From the NCBI GenBank assembly GCA_027307405.1, contig DAHUXA010000022.1, forward strand, positions 1 through 34,646: a stretch of DNA of 34,646 bases. Reading direction: 5' to 3'. Below, piece by piece: positions 16,622-25,742 of this stretch. This DNA is from Hyphomicrobiales bacterium. GTDB taxonomy: Bacteria > Pseudomonadota > Alphaproteobacteria > Rhizobiales > Xanthobacteraceae. The position numbers were made by a program, and so were the translations under genes. Every line of letters begins with the position of its first letter. Within the stretch, counting starts at the first letter, position 1. The notes beneath the pieces are model-generated. The model was not told the origin of the DNA. It saw only the letters and a list, made by a program, of their open reading frames with translations, and searched no databases.

Positions 16622-17071
16622 ATGATGGGTCGTTGCCTTCGGTCCCTTGTAGTCGCTGGTTGCCTTGCGGCAGGAGCGGCCGCACCAGCCGCCGCAGCGG
16701 GTTGGCTGGAAAAGAGCATCTATCTGATCGGTCCGCGTTACGACGGCGTGCTGCCGCAATGCGAGGCTGCTCTCGATACAATCGCTTCTCGCTTTGCGCA
16801 GAAGGAAGGCCGTTTCTGGAACTCGGATCTGCAAATTCTGAGCTTCGACCGGGTTCGGGAAACCGCATTCCGGCCTTGGGCACCCGAGACAGTCCCGCGC
16901 CGCTTCTGCACGGCCGTTGCGATGGTGAGCGATGGGCGCCGACACACGGTCCACTACTCGATTGCCGAGGACGCCGGCATCATTGGGATGTCCTGGGGGG
17001 TCGAGTGGTGTGTCGTCGGCCTTGATCGCAACTGGGCTTACAATCCTGCCTGTAAAATGGCGCAACCTTAG
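16622..17071 (+). CDS. Secreted hypothetical protein with four cysteines (149 aa)
   Basis: The ATG at 16622 follows a GGGGAGAG ribosome site. The longer frame from 16544 would overlap the rsmE end and is not preferred. A signal peptide covers about residues 1-28, ending PAAAAG. The mature part of about 120 residues contains cysteines in LPQCEAAL, RRFCTAVA, VEWCVVG and NPACKMA, probably forming two disulphides. It is rich in Trp and Arg (FWNSDLQILSFDRV, FRPWAPETVPRRF). No catalytic motif was recognised. It lies between rsmE and a secreted RNase T2 on the same strand; any joint function is speculative. Confidence 0.75.
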   Translation: MMGRCLRSLVVAGCLAAGAAAPAAAAGWLEKSIYLIGPRYDGVLPQCEAALDTIASRFAQKEGRFWNSDLQILSFDRVRETAFRPWAPETVPRRFCTAVAMVSDGRRHTVHYSIAEDAGIIGMSWGVEWCVVGLDRNWAYNPACKMAQP

Positions 17072-17109
17072 GCGCGGCGGTCGACGGCGATCACGCTTTA
17101 TCCTAATTT

Positions 17110-17124
17110 GTTCTTGAATTGTTC
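17110..17124 (+). promoter_or_regulatory. GTTC-N7-GTTC, possible alphaproteobacterial LexA-type box
   Basis: GTTC at 17110-17113 and at 17121-17124 are separated by exactly seven bases, the spacing described for SOS boxes of alphaproteobacteria. It lies about 83 nt before the preferred RNase T2 start. About one such match is expected by chance in a window of this size, so the call is weak. Confidence 0.25.
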
Positions 17125-17206
17125 TGAAAGAGCGGTATCCTATCGAAGGAACCGCTAAGCCACGTCAATTTCCGATTTGTTCTCATGTTCAGTTCAAGAG
17201 ACATCG

Positions 17207-17896
17207 ATGGGTCTTCGTATTTGCCGATTGGCTCATTCCGCCGCCCTCGCCATCAGCCTCACATTCGGTTTCGCACTGGTTGCACTTGCGCAGGAACGCC
17301 GCCAAGGCGAACCCGGCCAGTTTGACTATTACGTACTGGCACTGTCCTGGTCGCCGTCTTATTGCGAAGCGGCGCAGAGCCGCAGACCCAATCGGCCGCC
17401 CGATCAACAATGTTCCGGCCGGCCTTTTGCGTTCGTGGTGCACGGACTGTGGCCGCAATACGAGCGGAGTTTTCCCTCTTATTGTCAGGTGCCCGCGCCG
17501 CGGCTCAGCCGCGCAATCGTCGGAAGTATGCTTGATCTCATGCCGAGCCCGCACCTGATCTTCCATGAATGGGATCAGCATGGGACGTGTTCCGGCCTTT
17601 CGCCGCAGAGCTACTTCGAGACCGTACGCAAGGCTCGGTCGACGGTGAAGATTCCGTCCGAATACTTGGATCTCAACCGGCCGATCACTGTCACCTCCCG
17701 CGAGGTGGCTGAAGCCTTCGTCAAGGCCAATCCGGGGCTTTCACAGAGGGCGATGGGCGTTTTCTGCGACCATAGAAGGCTGACTGAAGTGCGGGTGTGC
17801 CTCGGCAAAGATTTTTCTTTCCACGATTGCCCCGAAATTGCGCGCCGCACTTGTCGTCTCGGCGACATTGCGATGCCGGCAATACGCGGCAGATGA
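17207..17896 (+). CDS. Ribonuclease T2 family protein, secreted
   Basis: The 229-residue protein (from ATG 17207, preceded by AAGAGA; an ATG at 17177 is possible) has a signal peptide of about 28 residues. Both RNase T2 active-site segments are present: CAS1 as FVVHGLWPQ with His79, and CAS2 as HEWDQHGTC with His120, Glu121 and His125. Cysteines are placed as in the family. The enzyme would cut single-stranded RNA via 2',3'-cyclic phosphates in the periplasm or outside. E. coli RNase I is the familiar homologue. The catalytic residues are intact, so activity is expected. Confidence 0.93.
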   Translation: MGLRICRLAHSAALAISLTFGFALVALAQERRQGEPGQFDYYVLALSWSPSYCEAAQSRRPNRPPDQQCSGRPFAFVVHGLWPQYERSFPSYCQVPAPRLSRAIVGSMLDLMPSPHLIFHEWDQHGTCSGLSPQSYFETVRKARSTVKIPSEYLDLNRPITVTSREVAEAFVKANPGLSQRAMGVFCDHRRLTEVRVCLGKDFSFHDCPEIARRTCRLGDIAMPAIRGR

Positions 17897-17975
17897 CCGG
17901 GCCCGGCATCAAGCATCGGCCCACCAAGGTTGTGGCATAAACTCAGCAAATGGGCTGATAACGGGCCGACCCGTC

Positions 17976-18842
17976 GTGAATTACCACCATGAATTCCATG
18001 CCGGCAATTTTGCCGATGTGTTCAAGCATGTCGTGCTTTGCCGCATCTTGAACTATTTGCGGGGCAAACCGGCTGCGTTTCGAGTGATCGACACCCATGC
18101 CGGTGCCGGTCTCTATGATTTGACCGGCGAAAAAGCGATGCGCGGGGGCGAATGGCAGAACGGCATCGGGAAGCTTATGGTGGCGCAAACATCGGAAGCA
18201 GTTGCAGCACTGCTTTCTCCGTATCTTGAGGTCATCCACGCCCTGAACGAACGCGATCGGATTCGGGTCTATCCCGGTTCACCGGCGCTCGTGCGCGCGT
18301 GGCTGCGTCCGCAGGATCGGCTAATTGCCTGTGAGCTTGAGCCCAGGACGGCTGCTGCTCTGGCTCGGAACATGCGCGGTGATGTCCGCATCAAGACTTT
18401 GACGATCGATGGATGGACCGCAATGAATGCCTATGTGCCCCCAAAAGAGCGTCGCGGTTTGGTTTTGGTCGACCCACCGTTCGAGGCGGACGACGACTTC
18501 TCACGCCTTGTCAGCAGCTTGACGGCGGCGCACCGGAAATGGGCGGGCGGCATTTATGCCCTCTGGTATCCGATAAAAGGACGCCGCGGACCGGATGCCC
18601 TTACCAAACGGCTACGCCGTTTAGCGCTTCCCAAGGTCCTCCGGGCCGAGCTCATGGTGGCTCCTCTCAGCGATCCGACGCGGCTCAACGGTGCCGGAAT
18701 GATCGTGGCCAATCCACCCTGGACGCTGGAAAACGAGCTTTGTGTCCTTCTGCCGGCCCTCGCCAGCATCCTTGGCCGTGAGGGCAAAGGCCGATTTCAG
18801 CTCGACTGGCTTGGCGAGCCTGGGTCCCGCAGCTCCCAATGA
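17976..18842 (+). CDS. rlmJ: 23S rRNA (adenine(2030)-N(6))-methyltransferase
   Basis: The start is taken as GTG at 17976 because the product then begins MNYHHEFHAGNFADVFKH, the typical RlmJ N-terminus; the frame upstream is not family-like. The 288-residue protein has DTHAGAGLYDL (SAM site) and the N6-adenine methyltransferase catalytic motif DPPFE, preceded by LVLV. It modifies A2030 of 23S rRNA using SAM. The ribosome site is weak. The C-terminus is slightly extended (GEPGSRSSQ). Confidence 0.92.
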   Translation: MNYHHEFHAGNFADVFKHVVLCRILNYLRGKPAAFRVIDTHAGAGLYDLTGEKAMRGGEWQNGIGKLMVAQTSEAVAALLSPYLEVIHALNERDRIRVYPGSPALVRAWLRPQDRLIACELEPRTAAALARNMRGDVRIKTLTIDGWTAMNAYVPPKERRGLVLVDPPFEADDDFSRLVSSLTAAHRKWAGGIYALWYPIKGRRGPDALTKRLRRLALPKVLRAELMVAPLSDPTRLNGAGMIVANPPWTLENELCVLLPALASILGREGKGRFQLDWLGEPGSRSSQ

Positions 18843-19026
18843 CCTCTTTCCACAGGGCCGCAGTTGGTGTGTAGTTCCGCACTGGCAGTGACGTTCCGCC
18901 TCCTGTGGGGGCCGGCGGAGTTGACTGAGGCCGTAGGTGGCCGACGCTTTCCCCGATTGTGAATGTCCAGCCGAGCCGTCGTGCGTGGGGCCGGCGGCGG
19001 AGCAGTGGGGGAGAGGAGTTTTCCCG

Positions 19027-19242
19027 ATGGCGCAAACGGGTGTCGTGAAATTCTTCAACGGCGAGCGGGGCTACGGCTTCATTAAACCTGATGACGGCGG
19101 GCGTGATGTGTTCGTTCACATCACCGCGGTGGAACAAGCCGGACTCAAAGGATTGAACGAGGGGCAACGGATCAGCTTCGACGTCGAACCGGACAAAAAG
19201 GGCAAAGGCCCAAAAGCTGTGAACTTGGTCGTGACAGGCTAA
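19027..19242 (+). CDS. Cold-shock domain protein (CspA family)
   Basis: The 71-residue single cold-shock domain has the RNP-like motifs GVVKFFNGERGYGFI and DVFVHITAV, followed by GQRISFDVEPDKKGKGPKAVNL. It binds single-stranded nucleic acid as an RNA chaperone. The start is set by a strong GAGAGGAG ribosome site just upstream of ATG 19027. About 180 nt of non-coding DNA precede it, long enough for a structured 5' leader of the sort seen in cold-shock mRNAs. I did not identify a specific cold-box. Confidence 0.95.
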   Translation: MAQTGVVKFFNGERGYGFIKPDDGGRDVFVHITAVEQAGLKGLNEGQRISFDVEPDKKGKGPKAVNLVVTG

Positions 19243-19366
19243 GTTGATGTAAATCGCGTGCCGCCGGTACGCGCCAACATTTCGAGCCAAACCTCACCAG
19301 CCGTGGGGCAGCGTCCCGCTTCCGCGGTTGCGGTTTGATTTTGTTGTTGGAAGTTTGCTTCCACGC

Positions 19367-19396
19367 AAAAGCCCCGGAGCGCGCTCCGGGGCTTTT
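19367..19396. terminator. Bidirectional terminator between csp and outer-membrane barrel gene
   Basis: Perfect inverted repeat AAAAGCCCCGGAG / CTCCGGGGCTTTT around a CGCG loop (19367-19396), with A-run on the left and T-run on the right. It can stop both the rightward cold-shock transcript and the leftward porin-like transcript, whose stop codon lies at 19419. Confidence 0.85.
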
Positions 19397-19418
19397 CTCA
19401 CATTTTGGTCGTGGCGGA

Positions 19419-20102
19419 TCAGAAGCGATAGTTGATGCCGCCGCGCACGATATTCGTGTGGAAGTCGACGTTGGTCGACAGTGCGCAGCTTCCACCCGAG
19501 CAATTGTTGTTGCCAAGGTCGACGTAGAGATATTCGACCTTCGCAGTCCACGGACCGGCGATCGCTGCTTCGACGCCGCCGCCAAGAGTCCAACCAGCGT
19601 TGGTGTCGTTTGAACTGCCGAAGCCAGCCACTGATGCCTTGACGTCGCCGAAGGCGACGCCGCCGGTCACGTAAGGCAAGAAGCGATCAAACGCGTAGCC
19701 GATTCGGATGCGTCCGGTGCCGAGCCAATCGTTCCGGGTTTCGCAGGACGTTCCGACGCAGATGCCGGAAGAAGTGCTGCCGCGAATGTCGCTCCAATCG
19801 ATGTCACCCTCGAGCCCGAAGACCCACTGGCCCAGTTGCCAGTTGTAACCGATCGTGCCGCCGACGAGGCCGCCGGACACATCAAACCCGCCGGTTGAGC
19901 CTCCCGCATTTGTCCATTCCGAACGACCCCAGCCGCCACCGCCATTGATACCGACGTAGAAGCCGGTCCAGTTATAGGGAGCGTAATAGGCCGGCGCATT
20001 CATCGGCATCGCTTGACGCCGCGCGATGTCCGCCGCATTGGCCGCACCCATCATCGTCACCGTGGCCAGCGCAGCGACGCCCGCCAAAAACAAACGCTTC
20101 AT
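19419..20102 (-). CDS. Outer-membrane beta-barrel protein (Omp25/31-like)
   Basis: The 227-residue protein has a signal peptide ending ANAAD, then a short linker and the YNWTGFYVGINGGGGWG motif that opens Omp25/Omp31-type eight-stranded barrels of Rhizobiales. Further strand signatures are GGTIGYNWQLGQWVFGLEGDIDW, RIRIGYAFDRFLPYVTGGVAFG and AKVEYLYVDLG, and it ends with the C-terminal aromatic signal INYRF recognised by the BAM machinery. Structural or porin role in the outer membrane; the ligand is unknown. It is the downstream member of a related pair, but each has its own terminator. Confidence 0.9.
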   Translation of the reverse strand: MKRLFLAGVAALATVTMMGAANAADIARRQAMPMNAPAYYAPYNWTGFYVGINGGGGWGRSEWTNAGGSTGGFDVSGGLVGGTIGYNWQLGQWVFGLEGDIDWSDIRGSTSSGICVGTSCETRNDWLGTGRIRIGYAFDRFLPYVTGGVAFGDVKASVAGFGSSNDTNAGWTLGGGVEAAIAGPWTAKVEYLYVDLGNNNCSGGSCALSTNVDFHTNIVRGGINYRF

Positions 20103-20345
20103 TTTGAAACCTCCGTCACAATACCCACCGGTACATTGATGCCGGAAAACTATTCAGAATTACTTTCAGATCTAGTGCGCAAAAGTCACACTCGAGCACA
20201 AGTTTTGAATTGTATTGTCAAACTTTAAACGACGAAATGACGCGTTGCTGTCGCGAACTCATCAGAGCTGATCGTAATCACGGTGAATGAATACTTAATA
20301 AAAAAACTCTTACGTTGGAATGCTGGAACATGGAACTTACAAACG

Positions 20346-20373
20346 AAAAACCCCGGACAAAGGTGCCGGGGTT
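20346..20373 (-). terminator. Terminator of the second outer-membrane barrel gene
   Basis: Stem AACCCCGG (20349-20356) with CCGGGGTT (20366-20373), 9-nt loop, followed on the minus strand by a T-run (complement of A 20346-20350). It lies 24 nt beyond the stop of the minus-strand gene ending at 20398. Confidence 0.8.
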
Positions 20374-20397
20374 GTTCAGAGCGTCAGCGTGAGAGCG

Positions 20398-21015
20398 TCA
20401 GAAGTGATAGTTCACGCCGAGACGAAAATAGCTTGCCTGCAGCCCATTATCGACACCGGTGATCGTATAAGCGCGGCTGCCGAGATCCATGTAGAGGTAC
20501 TCGACCTTCGCTGACCAATTCGGTGTGAAGCCGACCTCCATGCCAAGACCGCCCGTCCAACCAACAAGAGTCTTGTTTTCTTCGAGGCTGCCGAGCTGCG
20601 CGTCGAGGTTGCCATAAGCGAGACCCAAGGTGCCGTACAGCAACACGTTGTTGATTGCATAACCTGCGCGGCCGCGCACAGTGCCAAACCAAGGATTGGA
20701 AAATTTGTAGGAGGCGAACGTGTCGTCGGCTGCGCTGGCCTGGATATCAGCTTCGGCGCCGAACACGAATTGGCCGATCTGCCAATTGTAGCCGATTTGG
20801 CCACCACCCGCGATGCCGCTCGGATTGATGCTACTGTTGGTAACCTTGCCCCACTCGTAGCCTAGATTGAGACCGGCATAGAATCCGGTCCAATTGTACA
20901 CGGCGGGCGGTGGGTAATAATAAGGCGCCGGACCACGCGGCAGATCGGCGGCTACGGCCGCACCTGCGGTGGCCGTTGCGGTTGCCACAGAGATCGCCAG
21001 GATCCTCTTCTTCAT
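20398..21015 (-). CDS. Outer-membrane beta-barrel protein (Omp25/31-like), second copy
   Basis: The 205-residue protein has signal peptide MKKRILAISVATATATAG...VAADLP. The barrel then begins YNWTGFYAGLNLGYEWG, with GQIGYNWQIGQFVFGAEADIQ, GRAGYAINNVLLYGTLG, AKVEYLYMDLG and terminal GVNYHF. The ATG at 21015 follows a GGAGGG ribosome site, so the GTG four codons earlier is not used. It is clearly related to the neighbouring barrel, suggesting an old tandem duplication. Both genes have separate 5' regions and terminators, so they may be expressed independently. Confidence 0.9.
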   Translation of the reverse strand: MKKRILAISVATATATAGAAVAADLPRGPAPYYYPPPAVYNWTGFYAGLNLGYEWGKVTNSSINPSGIAGGGQIGYNWQIGQFVFGAEADIQASAADDTFASYKFSNPWFGTVRGRAGYAINNVLLYGTLGLAYGNLDAQLGSLEENKTLVGWTGGLGMEVGFTPNWSAKVEYLYMDLGSRAYTITGVDNGLQASYFRLGVNYHF

Positions 21016-21329
21016 TTTACCCTCCACTCAACTCCGCTCCTCTCGCGTGACGTGGATGCGCAAAACATGGAGCAGATACGCCGGTGCATCGGCGCGGAAT
21101 TTCGATATTTTCGTAGAGGATTTATCGGGCCTTTTAAGTTAAACGGTGATGAATTGCTAAGGATCGCTGGCCGGTATCCCTAAAGAACCCTTATTTTTAC
21201 GGACTTTTCTTCGCTTTCATTTACCATGTGCGCTCAGGCCGCATTTACTATAACGGCAAGGCCGCGCGTGCCGGCGCACTGGCAGCATGGGGCGCCAGCA
21301 CGTAAGAGTAGCCGCACGGATTTTTCAGG

Positions 21330-22103
21330 ATGGCGGACGACAGCACAAAGAACGCGCCGCGCGCGGCGCTCATCACTGGCGCGGGCCGCCGCATTGGCGC
21401 GGCCATCGCGCTTACCCTGGCACGGGCGGGCTACGCGGTCGTACTACACGCGAATAATTCGCGCGAGGACGCAGAGAGACTTGCGGCCGCTATCGCGGGA
21501 GCAGGCGGGCGTGCCAGCGTTGTGCTTGCTGACCTCGCCGACCATGAGGCAGTGCGCGGGCTCGTTCCCGCGGCGACGGCTTTCGGCCAGTTGACTCTTC
21601 TGGTCAACAATGCCGGTGAATTTGAACCAGACGATATTGAAACGCTTTCACATGCACGCTTCCAGCGTGCTGTCGCCGTGAACCTGGCAGCACCGCTGTT
21701 TCTTTCGCAGGCTTTTGCATCACAAGCGCCAGCCGGTGCCGACGCCTCAATTGTCAATATTCTCGACCAGCGCGTGTTGAGGCCAAACCCTCGCTTTTTC
21801 TCCTATACGTTGAGCAAGAGCGCGCTCTACACCGCTACCAGCACGCTGGCACAGGCGTTGGCGCCAAAGCTTCGGGTCAATGCGGTCGCGCCAGGGCCCA
21901 CTCTGCCGAGCGCGCGTCAGACCGAGGAGCAATTCGCCGCACAAGCAGAAAACTTGCCGCTTCAACGCGGGCCGCGCCCGGACGACATCGCGGCCGCTGT
22001 GGTCTATCTTGCGCAGGCAAAAAGCGTCACAGGTGTCACGCTTCCTGTCGATGGCGGACAGCATTTGTCCTGGCGTACTGCCGACAGCGAGGTCGTGGAA
22101 TAG
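21330..22103 (+). CDS. SDR oxidoreductase of pteridine-reductase (FolM/PTR1) type
   Basis: The 257-residue short-chain dehydrogenase has cofactor motif TGAGRRIG (16-23), which fits the TGxxxRxG variant of NADPH-dependent pteridine reductases. It also has NNAG (93-96) and active-site Tyr159 and Lys163 (YTLSK). In place of the usual catalytic serine, Asp146 (NILDQ) stands 13 residues before the tyrosine, as in the Asp-Tyr-Lys arrangement of PTR1. The C-terminus [11 protein letters not shown] resembles that of E. coli FolM. Reduction of dihydropterins is therefore the best guess; substrate not proven. It is 26 bp upstream of uvrC on the same strand. The interval 21016-21329 before it holds promoters only. 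Confidence 0.8.
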   Translation: MADDSTKNAPRAALITGAGRRIGAAIALTLARAGYAVVLHANNSREDAERLAAAIAGAGGRASVVLADLADHEAVRGLVPAATAFGQLTLLVNNAGEFEPDDIETLSHARFQRAVAVNLAAPLFLSQAFASQAPAGADASIVNILDQRVLRPNPRFFSYTLSKSALYTATSTLAQALAPKLRVNAVAPGPTLPSARQTEEQFAAQAENLPLQRGPRPDDIAAAVVYLAQAKSVTGVTLPVDGGQHLSWRTADSEVVE

Positions 22104-22129
22104 CGCATTTTGCGAACTATCTTCTTTTC

Positions 22130-24142
22130 ATGAACGGCACCAACAAAGATATCGATCCGGCAAGCGAACTGCGCGAGGAGGACGAAGAGTCTTCATTGCC
22201 GGAGCTAGAGCTTGAGAGTGCTTCGACCGGCACACTTGCCGCAGGCCGCGCGGCGATCATGCGCTTTGCCAAGTTGGCGCCGTCTGCTGCCGGCGTATAT
22301 CGGATGATCGACGCGCAAGGCGATGTGCTCTACGTCGGCAAAGCCAAGAACATCAAGAAGCGGGTGACGGCCTATGCGCGGCCAACCGGCCATGACAGCC
22401 GTATTGCGCGCATGATCGCAGCCACGGCGACATTGGAATTCGTTACCACCAGAACGGAAACCGAAGCGCTGCTGCTCGAGGCCAATCTGATCAAGCGCCT
22501 GCGGCCGCGGTTCAATGTGCTGTTACGCGACGACAAGTCGTTTCCCTACATTCTGATCACATCCGACCATTGGGCCCCACAAATCCTGAAACATCGTGGC
22601 GCTCGCACGCGGCCAGGGCGTTACTATGGGCCGTTCGCCTCGGCGGGTGCGGTCAACCGCACGATCAATGCGCTGGAGCGCGCCTTCTTATTGCGCTCGT
22701 GTTCGGACTCATATTTCGAGGCGCGGACGCGGCCGTGCCTGCTCTATCAGATCAAGCGCTGTTCGGCGCCTTGCACGCGTGAGATCGATTTCGCCGGCTA
22801 TACAGAGCTTGTGCGTGAAGCCAATGAATTCCTTTCCGGACGCAGTCAGTCGGTGCAGGGACAGCTGGCGGGCGAAATGGATAAGGCTTCGGCCGCGCTG
22901 GATTTTGAACGTGCTGCAATATATCGGGATCGTTTGTCGGCGCTGTCTGCGATCCAGTCGCATCAAGGGATCAATCCGCGTGGAATAGAAGAGGCCGACG
23001 TTTTCGCCGTGCACCAGGCTGGCGGTTACTCCTGTGTGGAAGTCTTCTTCTTCCGTACCGGACAAAATTGGGGCAACCGTGCCTACTTTCCAAAAGCAGA
23101 TCGCACAATCGGGCCCGGCGAAGTTCTCAGCGCCTTCTTGGCGCAATTCTACGACGACAAGCCGCCGCCACGGTGCATCTTGGTGTCACACGACTTCGAG
23201 GAACGCCAACTTTTGGCGGAGGCGCTCACCACAAAAAGCGGGCGCAAGGTCGAGGTTAGCGCGCCACAGCGCGGTGAGCGTAAGGAACTAGTCCAACACG
23301 CAATGGTCAATGCGCGCGAAGCGCTGGCACGCAAACTCGCCGATACATCTTCGCAGCAGAAATTGCTCGCCGCCCTGACCGAAACCTTCTCGCTACCGCG
23401 TATGCCGCGCCGCATCGAAGTCTATGACAATAGCCATATTGGAGGCAGCAACGCCGTTGGCGCCATGATCGTCGCCGGTCAGGACGGTTTCCGCAAAAAC
23501 CAGTATCGCAAGTTCAATATCCGCTCGACCGAGCTCGCTCCCGGGGATGACTACGGAATGATGCGTGAAGTGCTACAGCGCCGGTTCAAACGGTTGCTGG
23601 AGGAAAGTCCACGCGGGACAGTGAGCGGCATTCTCGCTGAAGCTCTCAAGGATGGCGATGACGATCAGCCTTGGCCGGACCTCGTGCTCATTGATGGTGG
23701 GCAGGGTCAGCTAACGGCTGCGCAAGAGACGCTGAGCTCGCTTGGGGTCGCCGATGTGCCGCTCGTTGCCATCGCCAAAGGACCCGACCGCGATGCTGGG
23801 CGAGAGACCTTCTTCATGGCGGGCCGTGACCCGTTCAAACTGCCGCCGCGAGATCCCTTGCTTTATTTTATCGAGAGGCTGCGCGATGAAGCCCATCGCT
23901 TTGCCGTCGGCTCGCATCGAGTCCGCCGCAAGAAAGATATTCGCGAGGCCGGGTTGCAGGAAATCCCAGGGATTGGCCCAACCCGCAAGCGGGCATTACT
24001 GCGCCATTTTGGCACTGTGAAAGCGATAGAGCGGGCGAGTCTACCCGATCTTGCGCAGGTTCCCGGAATTAATGCAGAGATTGCGCGAAAGATATATGAG
24101 TTCTTCCACGAGTCAGCGGGTTCACTAGACGGGAAGCGATGA
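22130..24142 (+). CDS. uvrC: Excinuclease ABC subunit C
   Basis: The 670-residue protein carries out the dual incision of nucleotide excision repair with UvrAB. Domains in order: a polar N-terminal extension of about 45 residues; the GIY-YIG nuclease (about 52-130; GVYRMI and [13 protein letters not shown]) for the 3' cut; a UVR/UvrB-binding helix pair near 240-275 ([19 protein letters not shown]); the RNase H-like nuclease for the 5' cut, with [11 protein letters not shown] and [11 protein letters not shown]; and tandem helix-hairpin-helix motifs ([18 protein letters not shown]) at the end. The start has a weak ribosome site. The stop overlaps the next gene (ATGA). Confidence 0.98.
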   Translation: MNGTNKDIDPASELREEDEESSLPELELESASTGTLAAGRAAIMRFAKLAPSAAGVYRMIDAQGDVLYVGKAKNIKKRVTAYARPTGHDSRIARMIAATATLEFVTTRTETEALLLEANLIKRLRPRFNVLLRDDKSFPYILITSDHWAPQILKHRGARTRPGRYYGPFASAGAVNRTINALERAFLLRSCSDSYFEARTRPCLLYQIKRCSAPCTREIDFAGYTELVREANEFLSGRSQSVQGQLAGEMDKASAALDFERAAIYRDRLSALSAIQSHQGINPRGIEEADVFAVHQAGGYSCVEVFFFRTGQNWGNRAYFPKADRTIGPGEVLSAFLAQFYDDKPPPRCILVSHDFEERQLLAEALTTKSGRKVEVSAPQRGERKELVQHAMVNAREALARKLADTSSQQKLLAALTETFSLPRMPRRIEVYDNSHIGGSNAVGAMIVAGQDGFRKNQYRKFNIRSTELAPGDDYGMMREVLQRRFKRLLEESPRGTVSGILAEALKDGDDDQPWPDLVLIDGGQGQLTAAQETLSSLGVADVPLVAIAKGPDRDAGRETFFMAGRDPFKLPPRDPLLYFIERLRDEAHRFAVGSHRVRRKKDIREAGLQEIPGIGPTRKRALLRHFGTVKAIERASLPDLAQVPGINAEIARKIYEFFHESAGSLDGKR

Positions 24143-25032
24143 TGATCATTCAGCGGCAGGAAGATGTCACCAAGGCTGTGACTGAAGCCTTCAAAAATAC
24201 CCAACCTCCGCGTCTACGGGAAATCCTCACATCACTTGTGACTCACCTGCACGCGTTCGCGCGCGATGTACGTCTCACCGAGGAGGAATTCGAGAAGGCG
24301 GTGCAGTATATCGTCAGGCTTGGACAGAAGACCGACGACAAGCACAACGAAGTCGTACTGATGTCAGGCTCGTTGGGTTTTTCCACGCTGATCTGCCTTC
24401 TCAATAATGGCAACAAAGGACAGACCGAGACCACAGCCAATTTGCTTGGGCCATTTTGGCGTATGAATTCGCCGCGCACGGAAAACGGCGCTTCAATAGT
24501 GCGTTCGCCGACACCTGGACCCGCGCTTTTTGTCAATTGCTGGGTCAAAGACCAGACTGGCAAATCGATCATCGGCGCTGAAGTCGACATCTGGCATTCG
24601 TCGCCGGAAGGGTTTTATGAACAGCAAGACCCCAAGCAGGCGCCAATGAACCTACGCGGAAAGTTCGTGACAGACGCGCAGGGCCATTTCGGCTTCCGCA
24701 GCGTGAAGCCGGCCGGCTACCCGATTCCCGTCGACGGGCCGGTGGGGGATCTCGTGCGCGCCACCGGTAGACATAATTACCGTCCCGCTCATTTGCACTT
24801 CCTGATCTTCAAGGAAGGCTTCAAGACGCTGATCTCGCAAATCTATGTCAATGATGACGAAAAACTCGAAACCGACGTGCAGTTCGGGGTAACTCGCGCA
24901 TTGGTGGGAAACTATGTGCGGCACAACGGGCCGGCGCCAGCGAGCGACGTAAAAGGCGAATGGTATTCCCTCGATCAGACTTTTGTGATGGAGCCGGGCA
25001 AAAGCCGCCTGCCCAAGCCGCCAATTCAATAA
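24139..25032 (+). CDS. Intradiol ring-cleavage dioxygenase (hydroxyquinol/catechol 1,2-dioxygenase type)
   Basis: The 297-residue non-haem Fe(III) dioxygenase has an N-terminal helical dimerisation domain (about 1-105). The catalytic beta-sandwich has all four iron ligands visible: Tyr160 (EGFYEQQ), Tyr194 ([12 protein letters not shown]), and His218 and His220 (RPAHLHF). The [16 protein letters not shown] and NLRGKF segments resemble hydroxyquinol 1,2-dioxygenases more than classical CatA. It would open a catecholic ring between the hydroxyls to a muconate or maleylacetate. The ATG overlaps the uvrC stop by four bases, so it is translated behind uvrC. No other aromatic-degradation gene is near, so its substrate and role are open. 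Confidence 0.88.
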   Translation: MMIIQRQEDVTKAVTEAFKNTQPPRLREILTSLVTHLHAFARDVRLTEEEFEKAVQYIVRLGQKTDDKHNEVVLMSGSLGFSTLICLLNNGNKGQTETTANLLGPFWRMNSPRTENGASIVRSPTPGPALFVNCWVKDQTGKSIIGAEVDIWHSSPEGFYEQQDPKQAPMNLRGKFVTDAQGHFGFRSVKPAGYPIPVDGPVGDLVRATGRHNYRPAHLHFLIFKEGFKTLISQIYVNDDEKLETDVQFGVTRALVGNYVRHNGPAPASDVKGEWYSLDQTFVMEPGKSRLPKPPIQ

Positions 25033-25106
25033 AGATTGTGCAGTCAACGGGGATTCAATAGCCGCAACCGGTTGACCTTACGGCAGCACGGGTGTTCCTT
25101 TCCGGC

Positions 25107-25742
25107 ATGAATGCCATCAGTTCCCGGCCGCTGCCGGCGCGCCCTCTCGCGCTGCCGAACCTGCTCACCTATGCGCGCATCGCCGCGGTACCGGTGGTGG
25201 TTGCGTTGATGTTTTGGCAGAGCATTTTCGAAGGACCTTTGTGGCTACGATGGGTGGCGCTGACGATTTTCATATCGGCCGGTGTTACCGACATTCTAGA
25301 CGGCTATCTCGCCCGCACTTGGGGGCAGCAGTCCTCGCTCGGGCGCATGCTCGATCCGATCGCCGACAAATTGCTGGTAGCATCTTGCCTGCTGATGCTG
25401 GCGGCAGAGGAAACCATCCGCGGCTGGAGCCTGCTGGCGGCGGTAGTGATTCTTTGCCGCGAAATTCTTGTGTCAGGATTGCGCGAATATCTCGCTGAGC
25501 TGCGCGTCGGCGTTCCGGTAACGCGGCTCGCCAAATGGAAGACGACCGGGCAAATGGTCGCCATCGGATTCCTGATCGCGGGCGAGGCCGGCGATCGGAT
25601 TGTCTCGGCAGTCACCAAGATCGGCGCCGTTCCGGTGGTCACTGAGATCGGCATTACGCTGCTATGGCTTTCGGCGATCCTCACACTCTATACTGGCTGG
25701 GACTACATGCGTGCCGGCTTGCGCTATATGATTGATGAATGA
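25107..25742 (+). CDS. pgsA: CDP-diacylglycerol-glycerol-3-phosphate 3-phosphatidyltransferase
   Basis: The 211-residue membrane protein carries the complete CDP-alcohol phosphotransferase signature (DxxDGxxAR...GxxxDxxxD), with Asp62, Asp65, Gly66, Ala69-Arg70, Gly79, Asp83 and Asp87. It starts ALPNLLTYARI, typical of PgsA. It makes phosphatidylglycerophosphate, the first step to phosphatidylglycerol, in the inner membrane. The frame can be extended to a GTG at 25092; ATG 25107 is preferred, but neither has a strong ribosome site. Its stop overlaps moaD by four bases. Confidence 0.93.
   Translation: MNAISSRPLPARPLALPNLLTYARIAAVPVVVALMFWQSIFEGPLWLRWVALTIFISAGVTDILDGYLARTWGQQSSLGRMLDPIADKLLVASCLLMLAAEETIRGWSLLAAVVILCREILVSGLREYLAELRVGVPVTRLAKWKTTGQMVAIGFLIAGEAGDRIVSAVTKIGAVPVVTEIGITLLWLSAILTLYTGWDYMRAGLRYMIDE

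Noticed and set aside
21226-21594. Possible small gene upstream of the SDR, including a 25-codon GTG frame at 21229
   Set aside because: No ribosome site, no hydrophobic or known pattern, overlap with the SDR start.
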